64,000 bases of DNA from Mycobacterium stomatepiae. Lineage in GTDB: Bacteria > Actinomycetota > Actinomycetes > Mycobacteriales > Mycobacteriaceae. Every line of letters begins with the position of its first letter. The first letter of the stretch is position 1. Made by a program: the position numbers and the translations under genes. This document shows positions 43,848 through 52,788 of the stretch, in pieces. The stretch spans positions 434,001-498,000 of the forward strand of contig NZ_AP022587.1 in assembly GCF_010731715.1 (NCBI RefSeq). Reading direction: 5' to 3'. The notes under the pieces were generated by a model. That model saw only the letters and a list, made by a program, of their open reading frames with translations, did not search any database and was not told where the DNA came from.

Positions 43848-43900
43848 ATGATCGACGCCCGCCCAAGCAATAGCGTTTTCGGTGACTGGAGGAGGACGGC

Positions 43901-44788
43901 ATGACGGCACCAGAGAAGCGCAACGGGATCGTGGTCGGCGTTGATGGATCGGCCGCATCGAACGCTGCGGTTGTGTGGGCCGCGCGTGATGCCGCTCTGC
44001 GAAATGTCTCGCTGACCCTGGTGCACATGTTCGAGACATTCGTGCCAACCTTCCCGCAGGTGCCTATGCCCAGCGGCGTTGCGCTCTGGCAGCTCGACGA
44101 TGGGCGCCAGGCTCTCGAACAGGCGGTGAAGATGGCCCGGGACGTCGTGCAGGCAGACCGGAAGGTCGCTATCACCAGCGAGGTGAAGCCTTCGCCCGCG
44201 GTGCCGACGCTGGTCGAAATGTCCGACGACGCTGAGATGATCGTGGTCGGTTCCACCGGCCGCGGCGCGGTGGAGCGCGTTCTGCTCGGCTCGGTGAGTT
44301 CGGCCGTGGTGCGCGGCGCCAAGTGCCCAGTCGCGGTCATTCGCCCCGACGCCCCGACGCCTCCGCTCGGCGACCACGCTCCTGTGCTGGTGGGAATCGA
44401 CGGGTCGCCGGCATCTGAGGCGGCGACTGCCATTGCATTCGGTGAAACGTCCCGGCGCGGTGTCGAGCTCGTAGCCCTGCACGCGTGGAGCGATATCGAA
44501 TTCTTCGAACTTCCCGGATATGACTGGACAGCGGTCGGCGCGGAAGCGGAGCGAAATCTGGCTGAGTGTCTAGCGGGCTGGCAAGAACGCTTCCCCGATG
44601 TGTCGGTGCGGCGGCGCCTCGTGAGAGACCGGCCGGCCCGGCAGCTGATCGAGCAATCGGAGGCGGCCCAACTGGTTGTCCTGGGCAGCCACGGTCGCGG
44701 TTCACTGTCGGGTGTGATGCTGGGTTCGGTGAGCAACGCGGTTGTGCATTCGATCAGCACACCGGTGATCGTGGCGCGCTCTTCCTGA
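43901..44788 (+). CDS. Universal stress protein, tandem paralog of the preceding USP
   Basis: A 295-aa tandem-domain USP sharing long blocks with the 42933 gene: '[23 protein letters not shown]', '[19 protein letters not shown]', 'LAGWQERFPDV' and '[14 protein letters not shown]'. Both ATP-binding motifs are intact ('GSTGRGAVERVLLGSVS', 'GSHGRGSLSGVMLGSVS'). ATG 43901 follows GGAGGAGG. It starts a plus-strand run toward the Rv2004c homolog with no later DosR box until 52126. Confidence 0.92.
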   Translation: MTAPEKRNGIVVGVDGSAASNAAVVWAARDAALRNVSLTLVHMFETFVPTFPQVPMPSGVALWQLDDGRQALEQAVKMARDVVQADRKVAITSEVKPSPAVPTLVEMSDDAEMIVVGSTGRGAVERVLLGSVSSAVVRGAKCPVAVIRPDAPTPPLGDHAPVLVGIDGSPASEAATAIAFGETSRRGVELVALHAWSDIEFFELPGYDWTAVGAEAERNLAECLAGWQERFPDVSVRRRLVRDRPARQLIEQSEAAQLVVLGSHGRGSLSGVMLGSVSNAVVHSISTPVIVARSS

Positions 44789-44819
44789 GACCTCAATCAA
44801 TCGACCGGAATGTAGAGCC

Positions 44820-46367
44820 ATGAATATGACGATTGCCACAGATCGGCCCAGCAAAGTGCCGACGTCAGTTGCGTCGCCCTACATCGATGTTCGTGAAACT
44901 CACACGGGCATGGTGGTGCTTGTCGGCGACCGGGCCCTCAAGGCGAAGAAGCCGATCGGGACCCACTTCTTGGATTTCCGCACTGCCGAACAGCGCGAAC
45001 GTGCCTGCCTGCGCGAGGTGGAGCTGAACAGCCGCCTCTCTCCCGAGAGCTATCACGGCCTAGCACATCTCACCGATCCCACCGGTGGACCCGATGAACC
45101 AATCGTCGTCATGCGGCGCTACCGCGACGAAGAACGTTTGACGTCCTTGATAGCTTGCGGCCCAGACGAATCCGTTCGCGAGGTATTGGACACCATCGCC
45201 ACGGTGCTGGCCCACTTCCACGCACGCGCAAAGCGAAGCCCTGAGATCAACGCCCAGGCCAAGGTCTGCGCGGTCGACGGACGCTGGCACGAAAATCTCT
45301 CGGAGCTGAACAGCTATGCGGGCAAGCGCTTTCCAGAGTTGTCGTTCAAGTTGTTAGCCCGGGTACAACGCCTTGCCGGCGAATTCATTTCGGGACGAGG
45401 AGCGTTGTTCGCCCGCCGGATCGATGAGGGATGCATTGTCGACGGGCATCGCGATCTGCTCGCCGACGACATTTTCTGGGCTGACGGCCGGCCAGCGATG
45501 CTCGACTGCCTGGAGTTCGACGATGAACTGCGCTATGTCGACCGCATCGATGACGCCGCGTTCTTGGCGATGGATCTAGAGTTCTTGGGCCGCAAAGACC
45601 TTGGTGACTATTTTGTCCAACGCTACATCGCCTATTCGGGCGATACGGCGCCGTCGTCGCTGTGGGACTTCTACATCGCGTATCGCGCCGTGGTCAGGGC
45701 CAAGGTGGACTGCCTCCGGCTGTCGCAGGGTGATGTGGATGCGGCCAAAGACGCGGGCCGGCATTTGGCTATTGCGATCCGGCATCTGGAGCACGGTAGC
45801 GTTCGACTAGCACTGATCGGTGGAAACCCGGGCACAGGTAAGTCAACGATTGCGAACGCGCTCGCCGAAGCGGTTGGAGCGCAGGTAATCGCGACCGACG
45901 ATGTGCGCCGGGAGCTACGAGAATCGGGAGTCATCACCGGTGACTCGGGCATTCTGAACGGGGGCTTGTACCGGCCCCGCAACGTCCGGCGAGTCTACGA
46001 GGTCGCTCTGGACCGGGCGCGCACGCTTCTCGGTGACGGCCGGTCAGTCATCGTCGACGGGACCTGGCGAGACCCATACATCCGTGCCTATGCCCATTTG
46101 CTTGCCACGGAGATGTCCTCGGCGGTAGTGGAACTCATGTGCGTGGCCAGCGCCGATACGACCACCGACAGAATACTGGCGCGACGGGCGGGGAATTCTG
46201 AGGTGACCCCGCAGATCGCCGCGGCGCTGGCCCGCCAGCAGTACGGCTGGGACACCGCGTCCGCGTTGGATACCTGCCAGCCGCGCGACGACACCATCCA
46301 GCGCGCGCATGCCGCGTGGCGCCAAGCGGTCAGCGCGCCGGGTCCGCAGACCAGCACTCAATTCTGA
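44820..46367 (+). CDS. Kinase-like/P-loop fusion protein (Rv2004c homolog)
   Basis: A 515-aa protein similar to Mtb Rv2004c (498 aa, DosR regulon). Residues ~25-330 form an aminoglycoside-phosphotransferase-like domain with 'DGHRDLLADDIFW' and 'LDCLEFDDELRYVD'. Residues ~335-500 form an AAA_33/zeta-toxin-like P-loop domain with the Walker A 'GGNPGTGKST' and 'ATDDVRRELRE'. It may phosphorylate a small molecule; the substrate is unknown. ATG 44820 is 31 bp after the USP gene, and PpsA follows by 16 bp, so co-transcription is likely. Confidence 0.9.
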   Translation: MNMTIATDRPSKVPTSVASPYIDVRETHTGMVVLVGDRALKAKKPIGTHFLDFRTAEQRERACLREVELNSRLSPESYHGLAHLTDPTGGPDEPIVVMRRYRDEERLTSLIACGPDESVREVLDTIATVLAHFHARAKRSPEINAQAKVCAVDGRWHENLSELNSYAGKRFPELSFKLLARVQRLAGEFISGRGALFARRIDEGCIVDGHRDLLADDIFWADGRPAMLDCLEFDDELRYVDRIDDAAFLAMDLEFLGRKDLGDYFVQRYIAYSGDTAPSSLWDFYIAYRAVVRAKVDCLRLSQGDVDAAKDAGRHLAIAIRHLEHGSVRLALIGGNPGTGKSTIANALAEAVGAQVIATDDVRRELRESGVITGDSGILNGGLYRPRNVRRVYEVALDRARTLLGDGRSVIVDGTWRDPYIRAYAHLLATEMSSAVVELMCVASADTTTDRILARRAGNSEVTPQIAAALARQQYGWDTASALDTCQPRDDTIQRAHAAWRQAVSAPGPQTSTQF

Positions 46368-46383
46368 CTCATAAGGAGTAACC

Positions 46384-48678
46384 GTGTCGACGAACATCAT
46401 TGCAAGTCAATATGTCTCAGATATAGCCGATCTGCGGCTCGCTGACTCGGAGGAGGCGGGCGGCAAGGGCGCTAATATGGGCGAACTGGTCGACGCCGGT
46501 CTCCCGGTTCCGCCTGGGTTCGTCTTGATGCGAAGCAGTTACCTGGCTTCGATGCAGGCGGGCGGAGTCGACTTGGAGCTGGCTGCACTCCATGCCGAGG
46601 CGTTGGCGGGGGTCAGCAACACGTCCCGACTGTCCGAACTCTGTCAGCGAATGCAAAATCTCGTCCTCAAGGCTGGCATCAGCGAAGAGGTGCGTGGTCC
46701 GTTACTCGATTCCTACCGTGCGCTGGGCTCGGACTGCACTGTGGCGGTTCGGTCTTCGGCCACTGGGGAAGATGGTCGTGACGCGTCCTTCGCCGGGATG
46801 AATCAGACATTGACGAACGTGACCGGTGAACCTGCGCTATTAGATGCCGTCAAGGCATGTTGGGCATCGCTTTTCAGCCCTCGCGTGATCACCTATCGAG
46901 CCAGCCGGGGCTTCCTGGCCACACCCGCAATGGCGGTCGTCGTCCAGCAGATGATCGCTTCTGAGCGTTCGGGGGTCGCGTTCACCTCCGATCCCAGCAC
47001 GGGGGAGCGGGGCCATCTCGTCATCGAAGGGGCTCTCGGGCTGGGCGAGGTCGTGGTCTCCGGAAAGGTTCAGCCCGACACCTACGTCGTCGACAAGAAG
47101 ACGCTAGACGTGCTAGATGTCAAGATCGGCTACCAGGCATTCAAGATTGAGCGCGGTCCCGACGGCAGGGACGTGGTCGTGGAGTTGGATCCCGAACAGG
47201 CCGAGGCGCGTGTGCTCGACGACGCATCATTGCGGCGTATCGCCGAACTGGCCATTGCTGTTGAAACCCACTACGGATGCCCCCAAGATGTTGAGTGGGC
47301 GATCGCGGCCGGTAAGGCCTGGCTGGTGCAAGCACGACCTATTACGACACTGAACAACCACGCGTCCGATGATCAGGGAACCGACGGCGTCTTGGTTCGA
47401 GGGTTGCCCGCGGCGCCAGGCTCTGCGTCCGGCCGGGTGCGGGTTCTGCACACTCCGGACGAAGGCAACCGCTTGCTCGACAACGAGATACTGGTCGCTC
47501 CGATGACCAACCCGGATTGGCTTCCGGCGATCCGTCGTTCGACTGCGCTCGTAACCGAGACAGGCGGCATGACGTGCCATGCAGCGATCGTGGCGCGCGA
47601 GCTCGGTGTCCCCTGTGTGGTGGGAGCCCGCAATGCGACCACCATTCTGCACGACGGCCAGACGGTCACGGTCGACGGCGGACACGGAAATGTCAGTGCC
47701 GGACGCCGTGGCACGGAGAGGCGGGTGACGACGGCCGAGCCACCCGCACGGGAGACGGTCGCCAGCGAGACCACCGGCACCAAGATCTACGTCAACCTGG
47801 CCATGCCCGACACTGCCGAATCGGTCGCGGCCCTCGATGTCGACGGCGTCGGGCTGCTGCGCGCCGAATTCCTGCTCACCCAGGCGCTTTCGGGAAGACA
47901 TCCACGCGATCTCATCGCGCGTGGCGAGCAGGACGATCTGGTCGACGCGATGGTTGCCTCGATCGGTCGGATAGCTGCCGCATTTGGGACTCGGCCCGTC
48001 ATCTATCGTGCGACCGATTTTCGGAGCAACGAATTCCGCGGCCTACGTGGCGGCGATTCCTACGAGCCCGTCGAACACAATCCGATGATCGGGTATCGCG
48101 GGTGCTACCGATACATCAAGGAACCAGATCTGTTCGGTCTGGAGCTCCGGGCACTGGCCAGGGTGCGCGAGCAGAATCCCAACCTGCACTTGATGATCCC
48201 ATTCGTGCGGACGCGCTGGGAACTGGAAACATGCCTATCCCTTGTCGATGTGAGCCCGCTGGGCTCTCAGCGCGGCTTGCATCGCTGGGTGATGGCGGAA
48301 GTGCCATCGGTGATGTACTGGCTGCCCGAGTACATCGGCCTTGGCGTGGACGGCGTGTCCATCGGTAGCAACGACTTGACCCAACTGATCTTGGGGGTCG
48401 ACCGCGACTCCGACATCTGCGCCGATCTATTCGACGAATCAGACGGCGCCGTGCTCGACGCCATCGGCACCATCGTGGCGATCGCGCGCAAACACGGCAT
48501 CACCTCATCGTTGTGCGGTCAGGCACCATCGACCAATCCGGCGTTTGCTGAGCATCTAGTTCGCATGGGAATCACGTCGGTTTCGGTCAACCCCGACGCG
48601 GTCGCGGCGACCCGGCGAACTGTTGCCTCCGCCGAACGACGGATATTGCTGGAATCAGCGCGTGCAGTGAGTAACTAG
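46384..48678 (+). CDS. ppsA: Phosphoenolpyruvate synthase
   Basis: A 764-aa enzyme converting pyruvate + ATP + water to PEP + AMP + Pi. The N-terminal ATP-grasp domain has 'GGKGANMGEL' and 'RSSATGEDGRDASFAG'. The central phospho-histidine domain has 'TGGMTCHAAIVARELGVP'. The C-terminal PEP/pyruvate barrel has 'GSNDLTQLILGVDRDS' and the catalytic Cys of 'SLCGQAPS'. It lets cells return pyruvate to PEP for gluconeogenesis when the PDH route is limited. It is in the run USP-Rv2004c-ppsA-KASIII-KASIII-tgs1. Confidence 0.93.
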   Translation: MSTNIIASQYVSDIADLRLADSEEAGGKGANMGELVDAGLPVPPGFVLMRSSYLASMQAGGVDLELAALHAEALAGVSNTSRLSELCQRMQNLVLKAGISEEVRGPLLDSYRALGSDCTVAVRSSATGEDGRDASFAGMNQTLTNVTGEPALLDAVKACWASLFSPRVITYRASRGFLATPAMAVVVQQMIASERSGVAFTSDPSTGERGHLVIEGALGLGEVVVSGKVQPDTYVVDKKTLDVLDVKIGYQAFKIERGPDGRDVVVELDPEQAEARVLDDASLRRIAELAIAVETHYGCPQDVEWAIAAGKAWLVQARPITTLNNHASDDQGTDGVLVRGLPAAPGSASGRVRVLHTPDEGNRLLDNEILVAPMTNPDWLPAIRRSTALVTETGGMTCHAAIVARELGVPCVVGARNATTILHDGQTVTVDGGHGNVSAGRRGTERRVTTAEPPARETVASETTGTKIYVNLAMPDTAESVAALDVDGVGLLRAEFLLTQALSGRHPRDLIARGEQDDLVDAMVASIGRIAAAFGTRPVIYRATDFRSNEFRGLRGGDSYEPVEHNPMIGYRGCYRYIKEPDLFGLELRALARVREQNPNLHLMIPFVRTRWELETCLSLVDVSPLGSQRGLHRWVMAEVPSVMYWLPEYIGLGVDGVSIGSNDLTQLILGVDRDSDICADLFDESDGAVLDAIGTIVAIARKHGITSSLCGQAPSTNPAFAEHLVRMGITSVSVNPDAVAATRRTVASAERRILLESARAVSN

Positions 48679-48700
48679 CACCCGCTCGCCCGTAGGGATA

Positions 48701-49810
48701 TTGCAGATGGCTCGGCATTGGTTGGTGATGGAGGCAGCCGGCGAAGGCCTGCCGGCGCCGTTCGTGGCGCGGCTGGCAGGTGCGGGACGGCACTTGCCCG
48801 AAACTCACCTGACCACAGACGAACTGATGGCGACCACGCGCCACCGTACCCACATCGATCTGGAACGGTTGACCGGGATCCGCGAGCGCCGCGTTTCGGT
48901 GGGAGACGAGGATTCCTACACTCTCGCCACGTCGGCGGCACTGAATTGCCTTGGTACGGCGCAACAAGACCCGGCGTCGATTGACGTGGTCATCAGTTGC
49001 AGCATCACCAAACTGCGTGGTGGTCTTACCCAATGGCTCGAGCCGTCGATGAGCAGTGCAGTCGCCCGCGGGATCGTTGCGCCCCAGGCGATGACGTTCG
49101 ATGTGTCGAATGCGTGCGCCGGTATGCTCACCGGCGTAACGATTTTGAACAATTGGATCCGGCAGGGAATCGTCGAGCGCGGACTGGTGGTCAGCGGCGA
49201 GTACATCTCCCAGCTTGGCCGTAACGCGGCCCGACACATTCGCAACATCATGAGCAAAGAGCTTGCGTGCCTAACCCTCGGCGATGCCGGCGCGGCACTG
49301 CTGCTCGAGCGTGCACCCGCGGGCTCAGCGGGGATCAGCCTGGCCGGATTCACCACGGTCGCCGATTACAGCAGGCTGTGCCTGGCCTACCCCAAAGGTC
49401 ACGATCCGGGTGCGCGGATGTTCACCAATTCCCGTGCCATTCAGAAGGCCGCGATCGCCAACACTCCGCTGCTACTGCACGAAGTCCTTGACACCGTGGG
49501 GATCTCGATTCACGACATCGATCATGTGATCACTCACCAGACTTCGGCGCGTGCTATTCGCAAGGGTATGGCCCGAATGTCGGAGGAGTTCGGCGACAGT
49601 CCCCGGCACGACGCTGTGATCACCGTCGACCGATATGGCAACACGGCCTCGACGACTCACACGGTGGCCCTCGTCGAGGAGCTCGAGGCGGGACGGATTG
49701 AGGCCGGGGAAAGGGTTGCGCTGCTCGCCCTGGCTTCGGGACTCGAGATCGGTGTGGTCTTACTGACCCTGGATGAGGATTTGGTGAGTCGCTATGGGCA
49801 TGGTCATTGA
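48701..49810 (+). CDS. KAS III (FabH-like) beta-ketoacyl synthase, complete triad
   Basis: A 369-aa thiolase-fold condensing enzyme. The Cys nucleophile is in 'DVSNACAGMLTGV', His in 'VITHQTSARAIRKG' and Asn in 'DRYGNTASTTH', so the FabH/OleA triad is complete. It may condense an acyl-CoA or acyl-ACP with malonyl-ACP or another acyl-CoA. TTG 48701 or ATG 48707 are both possible starts. It overlaps the next gene, a second thiolase-like protein, by 17 bp, suggesting a heterodimer. Neither has a DosR-regulon counterpart in Mtb that I recognise. Confidence 0.82.
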   Translation: MQMARHWLVMEAAGEGLPAPFVARLAGAGRHLPETHLTTDELMATTRHRTHIDLERLTGIRERRVSVGDEDSYTLATSAALNCLGTAQQDPASIDVVISCSITKLRGGLTQWLEPSMSSAVARGIVAPQAMTFDVSNACAGMLTGVTILNNWIRQGIVERGLVVSGEYISQLGRNAARHIRNIMSKELACLTLGDAGAALLLERAPAGSAGISLAGFTTVADYSRLCLAYPKGHDPGARMFTNSRAIQKAAIANTPLLLHEVLDTVGISIHDIDHVITHQTSARAIRKGMARMSEEFGDSPRHDAVITVDRYGNTASTTHTVALVEELEAGRIEAGERVALLALASGLEIGVVLLTLDEDLVSRYGHGH

Positions 49811-50696
49811 ACAAGTAGACATCGCGCAAGCACGGTGGCGTGACCGGCACAGTGCGCTGCGCCTTGCGGTCAGCGCCGCCCAGGATTGCCTGCAGCACGC
49901 CGGTTGCACGCCAAATGAATTGGACCTTGTGGTCAATGCCGGCATTTACCGTGACCGCAATTTGGGGGAGCCCGCCCTTGCCGCCCTGATCCAGGACGAC
50001 ATCGGAGCCAATCCCGAGGATCCCCACGATGACGCGCACGGCACTTTCTCCTTCGATATCGCCAACGGCGCGTGCGGGGTGCTGACCGCGTTGCAGATCG
50101 TCGATGGATTCCTGCGAACGCGCAGCATCCGGCGTGCACTTGTGGTGGCCAGCGACGCCGATCCGGGGCACGGCATGAGCGAGCACTTCCCGTTTTCGGC
50201 CGCCGGAGCGGCGTTGCTGTGCGGATGGACGGATGACGGTTATGGTCTTAGCCACGTTTCCTGGGTGAATGCCAACGAAGCAGGAGAGGATGAGGAGATA
50301 TTTTCTGCGACAGTGGGATTCGCCGACGCGCGTAACGTATTGCGGTTCAACCAGTCTGCCGCGATGGATGAGCGATTCGCCGCGGCTGCCGTAGAAGCGG
50401 TGCACGCCTGCCTGGATGAGCGGTCCGCCCGGCTTGCCGACGTCGACATGATCGTCGCCGCACCCGCGCGGCATGAATATCGCACCGCGCTGAGCGACCG
50501 GCTTGGGGTGCCGGTCGACAAGATCAGCATCGCTGACGATCAACGGATGCACACCGCCGCGCTGGCGGCAGCATTCGAACGGCAGGCTGACCGACTGCCG
50601 GGGGGCGCGCTGGTGCTGTTCGTTGCCGCCGGTGCGGGCATTACCGCCGGTGCTGCCTTGTACCGTCAGCCGCTGTCAGCCGGGACGGAGTCGTAG
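49794..50696 (+). CDS. KAS III-like partner protein with incomplete active site
   Basis: A 300-aa thiolase-fold protein. A Cys in 'DIANGACGVLTAL' aligns with the nucleophile, and His in 'PARHEYRTAL' may align with the FabH His. The 'GNT' asparagine segment is replaced by 'DDQRMHTAALA', so the triad looks broken. It is ~70 residues shorter than its neighbour, mostly at the N-terminus. By analogy with PqsB/PqsC, in which one chain is inactive, it could be a structural or acyl-specificity partner of the 48701 protein. The GTG at 49794 overlaps the upstream gene; an ATG lies at 49800. Confidence 0.7.
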   Translation: MGMVIEQVDIAQARWRDRHSALRLAVSAAQDCLQHAGCTPNELDLVVNAGIYRDRNLGEPALAALIQDDIGANPEDPHDDAHGTFSFDIANGACGVLTALQIVDGFLRTRSIRRALVVASDADPGHGMSEHFPFSAAGAALLCGWTDDGYGLSHVSWVNANEAGEDEEIFSATVGFADARNVLRFNQSAAMDERFAAAAVEAVHACLDERSARLADVDMIVAAPARHEYRTALSDRLGVPVDKISIADDQRMHTAALAAAFERQADRLPGGALVLFVAAGAGITAGAALYRQPLSAGTES

Positions 50697-52081
50697 TGGA
50701 GCATTTAAGCGCTTTCGATGCCACTTTCCTCGAGGTCGAAGATTCCGATCCGCACGTGAGTTTGGCGATCGGCAGCGTGTCAATCATGGCAGGCCCTCCT
50801 CCCAGCTACGAGGAGTTCGTTTCGATTTTTGCCGAACGGGCGCCGCAAATTCCGCGCTGTACACAGATCCTGCGGAGGCATCCGCTGGATCTCGGCTCAC
50901 CCGAGTGGGCGGATGATCCGCACTTCGACATCTCGCGGCACCTGCATCGTCTCGCCCTGCCACACCCTGGCGACGACGCCGCGTTGTTCGAGATGGTCGC
51001 CTCTGTCATGGAGCGACGGCTCGACCGCGAGCGCCCACTGTGGGAGTGCTGGATCTTCGAGGGGCTCACCGATAACCGGTGGGCCGTGCTGACCAAAGTC
51101 CATCACTGCGTCGCCGATGGGATCGCGACAACCCAGATCCTGGCAAAGTTCAGCGATAGCGGCGGCGGTGACAGCTTCGCGACCGCCATTCGCGCAGCCA
51201 GGGAACCGGCCCGGCATCGGGTAGGCCTGCCGAAGGTTAACTTGAACCCATTGAGCTGGCTGGGCGGGGTCGCGCGAAGCGCGTTTGCGGCGGCGGCCGC
51301 GGTCGAACACATGGCGATGGGTGCGGCCGAGCTGACGGCCGGTGTGCTCAGCGGGGCGCCAGAGTCGTCGCTGAACGGACCCGTCACGTCGCTGCGACGC
51401 TACAGTGCGGCCCGAGTTCGGTTGGCCGATCTGCAAGAGGTTTCTCGAGCATTCGGCGTCACACTCAACGATGTGGCGCTGGCGGCGATCACCGCCAGTT
51501 ACCGCGAGATCTTGCTGGAGCGCGGAGAGCGGCCCGATCACAACTCGCTGCGCACGCTTGTTCCGGTTTCGGTCCGCGCGACCAATCACTTCAACATGGC
51601 CGACAATCAGGTCTCAGCAATGCTGCCGTTACTGCCGGTCGACGAGGCGGACCCGATGAAGCAGCTGCAGCTGGTGCACAGTCGTCTTACCCGGGCCAAA
51701 GCCAGCGGTCAACGCGAAGGAGGCACCGCGCTGACTGCGGCGGCGAAGAATGTCCCGTTCGCGTTCACGGCATGGGCCGTCCGCTTGCTATCGCTACTGC
51801 CCCAAAAGGCAGTTGTTGCGGTGGCGACGAACGTTCCCGGTCCGCGCGACGCGCAGAAACTGATGGGCCGCCAGGTGCTGGAGATCTTGCCGATCCCGCC
51901 GATAGCTCTCAATGTGCGCACCGCCGTTGCGATGCTCAGCTACGCCGACCAGTTCGTTTTCGGCATCACCGCCGACTATGACACCGCGCCCGACATCCAG
52001 GACCTGGCCAGCGGAATCGAAGATGGGGTTGAGCGGCTGGTTGCGGCAGGCCGCACGCATCGACGCAGAGGCCGCTCGTAG
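50696..52081 (+). CDS. tgs1: Wax ester synthase/diacylglycerol acyltransferase (Tgs1, Rv3130c homolog)
   Basis: A 461-aa WS/DGAT. The catalytic motif is 'KVHHCVADGIATTQIL' (HHxxxDG), with 'PLWECWIFEGL', 'LNGPVTSLRRYSAARV', 'TLNDVALAAITASYR', 'RTLVPVS' and 'VATNVPGPRDAQKLMG'. It follows Mtb Tgs1 (Rv3130c) from the first residues ('HLSAFDATFLEVED') and has its length. Tgs1 is the main hypoxia-induced triacylglycerol synthase in Mtb. GTG 50696 overlaps the previous stop by one base. In this genome it is driven with two KAS-III genes rather than next to Rv3129/Rv3131 genes. Confidence 0.93.
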   Translation: MEHLSAFDATFLEVEDSDPHVSLAIGSVSIMAGPPPSYEEFVSIFAERAPQIPRCTQILRRHPLDLGSPEWADDPHFDISRHLHRLALPHPGDDAALFEMVASVMERRLDRERPLWECWIFEGLTDNRWAVLTKVHHCVADGIATTQILAKFSDSGGGDSFATAIRAAREPARHRVGLPKVNLNPLSWLGGVARSAFAAAAAVEHMAMGAAELTAGVLSGAPESSLNGPVTSLRRYSAARVRLADLQEVSRAFGVTLNDVALAAITASYREILLERGERPDHNSLRTLVPVSVRATNHFNMADNQVSAMLPLLPVDEADPMKQLQLVHSRLTRAKASGQREGGTALTAAAKNVPFAFTAWAVRLLSLLPQKAVVAVATNVPGPRDAQKLMGRQVLEILPIPPIALNVRTAVAMLSYADQFVFGITADYDTAPDIQDLASGIEDGVERLVAAGRTHRRRGRS

Positions 52082-52125
52082 CGGGCTGACGGTGAATACC
52101 TTTGGCTCGCTCGCCCGAGGCTGAG

Positions 52126-52161
52126 CCGCCGAAAGTCCTTCGCCCTAACGACTTCAGGCCC
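52126..52161. promoter_or_regulatory. Paired candidate DosR boxes downstream of tgs1
   Basis: CCGCCGAAAGTCCT (52126-52139, 9/14) and ACGACTTCAGGCCC (52148-52161, 10/14) start 22 bp apart, matching the pair spacing seen elsewhere. They are ~80-115 bp before an ATG at 52243 with a strong ribosome site and ~335 bp before fabG3. Confidence 0.5.
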
Positions 52162-52242
52162 TATCAGTGGGTGCGGCGAGTTGCTGGGATAAGAGCTGTG
52201 AACGCGGCACTTCGGCCAACCGCGCTAGAGGAGTAGCCAATA

Positions 52243-52788
52243 ATGGCTCACGTTAACGGTGCTAAAGTCATTGTCCTGCAGTCACATCCGATGTGGATCG
52301 CGGCCCAGCAGCATGCGCGAGAGCGAAGCGATGCGCCGTCATCCGTCATTTGCTCGGCAGAAAACTTCCTAAAGGCTCCGCTTCGGGGTGATTCCCGACG
52401 CGGTATCGACTCGCGACGATTTCCGCGTCATACATGCACGCATATATGTATGGTGACGTTCGAGTCAACGACGCACCACACGACAGGAGAGTGCATTGGC
52501 AGAACGATTGGCGGGAAAGGTCGCACTGATCAGTGGGGGTGCGCGGGGGATGGGCGCCTCGCACGTGCGGATGATGGTGGCCGAGGGAGCCAACGTCGTG
52601 TTCGGCGACATCCTCGACGACGAAGGCAAGGCGGTGGCCGCAGAGGTCGGCGACGCGGCCCGCTACCTGCACCTCGACGTGACGAAGCCCGACGACTGGG
52701 ATGCGGCGGTGGCCACCGCGCTCAGCGAGTTCGGCGGTGTCGACGTGCTGGTGAACAATGCGGGCATCATCAACATCGGTACCTTTGA
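52243..52788 (+). CDS. Possible small or decayed gene downstream of paired DosR boxes
   Basis: ATG 52243 follows AGAGGAG by 9-10 nt, one of the best ribosome sites in the region. The first ~40 codons ('MAHVNGAKVIVLQSHPMWIA', 'ERSDAPSSVICSAE') look protein-like but I recognise no family. The frame has no stop before 52788, where it overlaps fabG3 in another frame; that part is arginine-rich and looks noncoding. It could be a truncated gene that lost its stop, or the leader of fabG3. The region between 52082 and 52495 otherwise holds only the DosR boxes. Confidence 0.3.
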   Translation: MAHVNGAKVIVLQSHPMWIAAQQHARERSDAPSSVICSAENFLKAPLRGDSRRGIDSRRFPRHTCTHICMVTFESTTHHTTGECIGRTIGGKGRTDQWGCAGDGRLARADDGGRGSQRRVRRHPRRRRQGGGRRGRRRGPLPAPRRDEARRLGCGGGHRAQRVRRCRRAGEQCGHHQHRYL

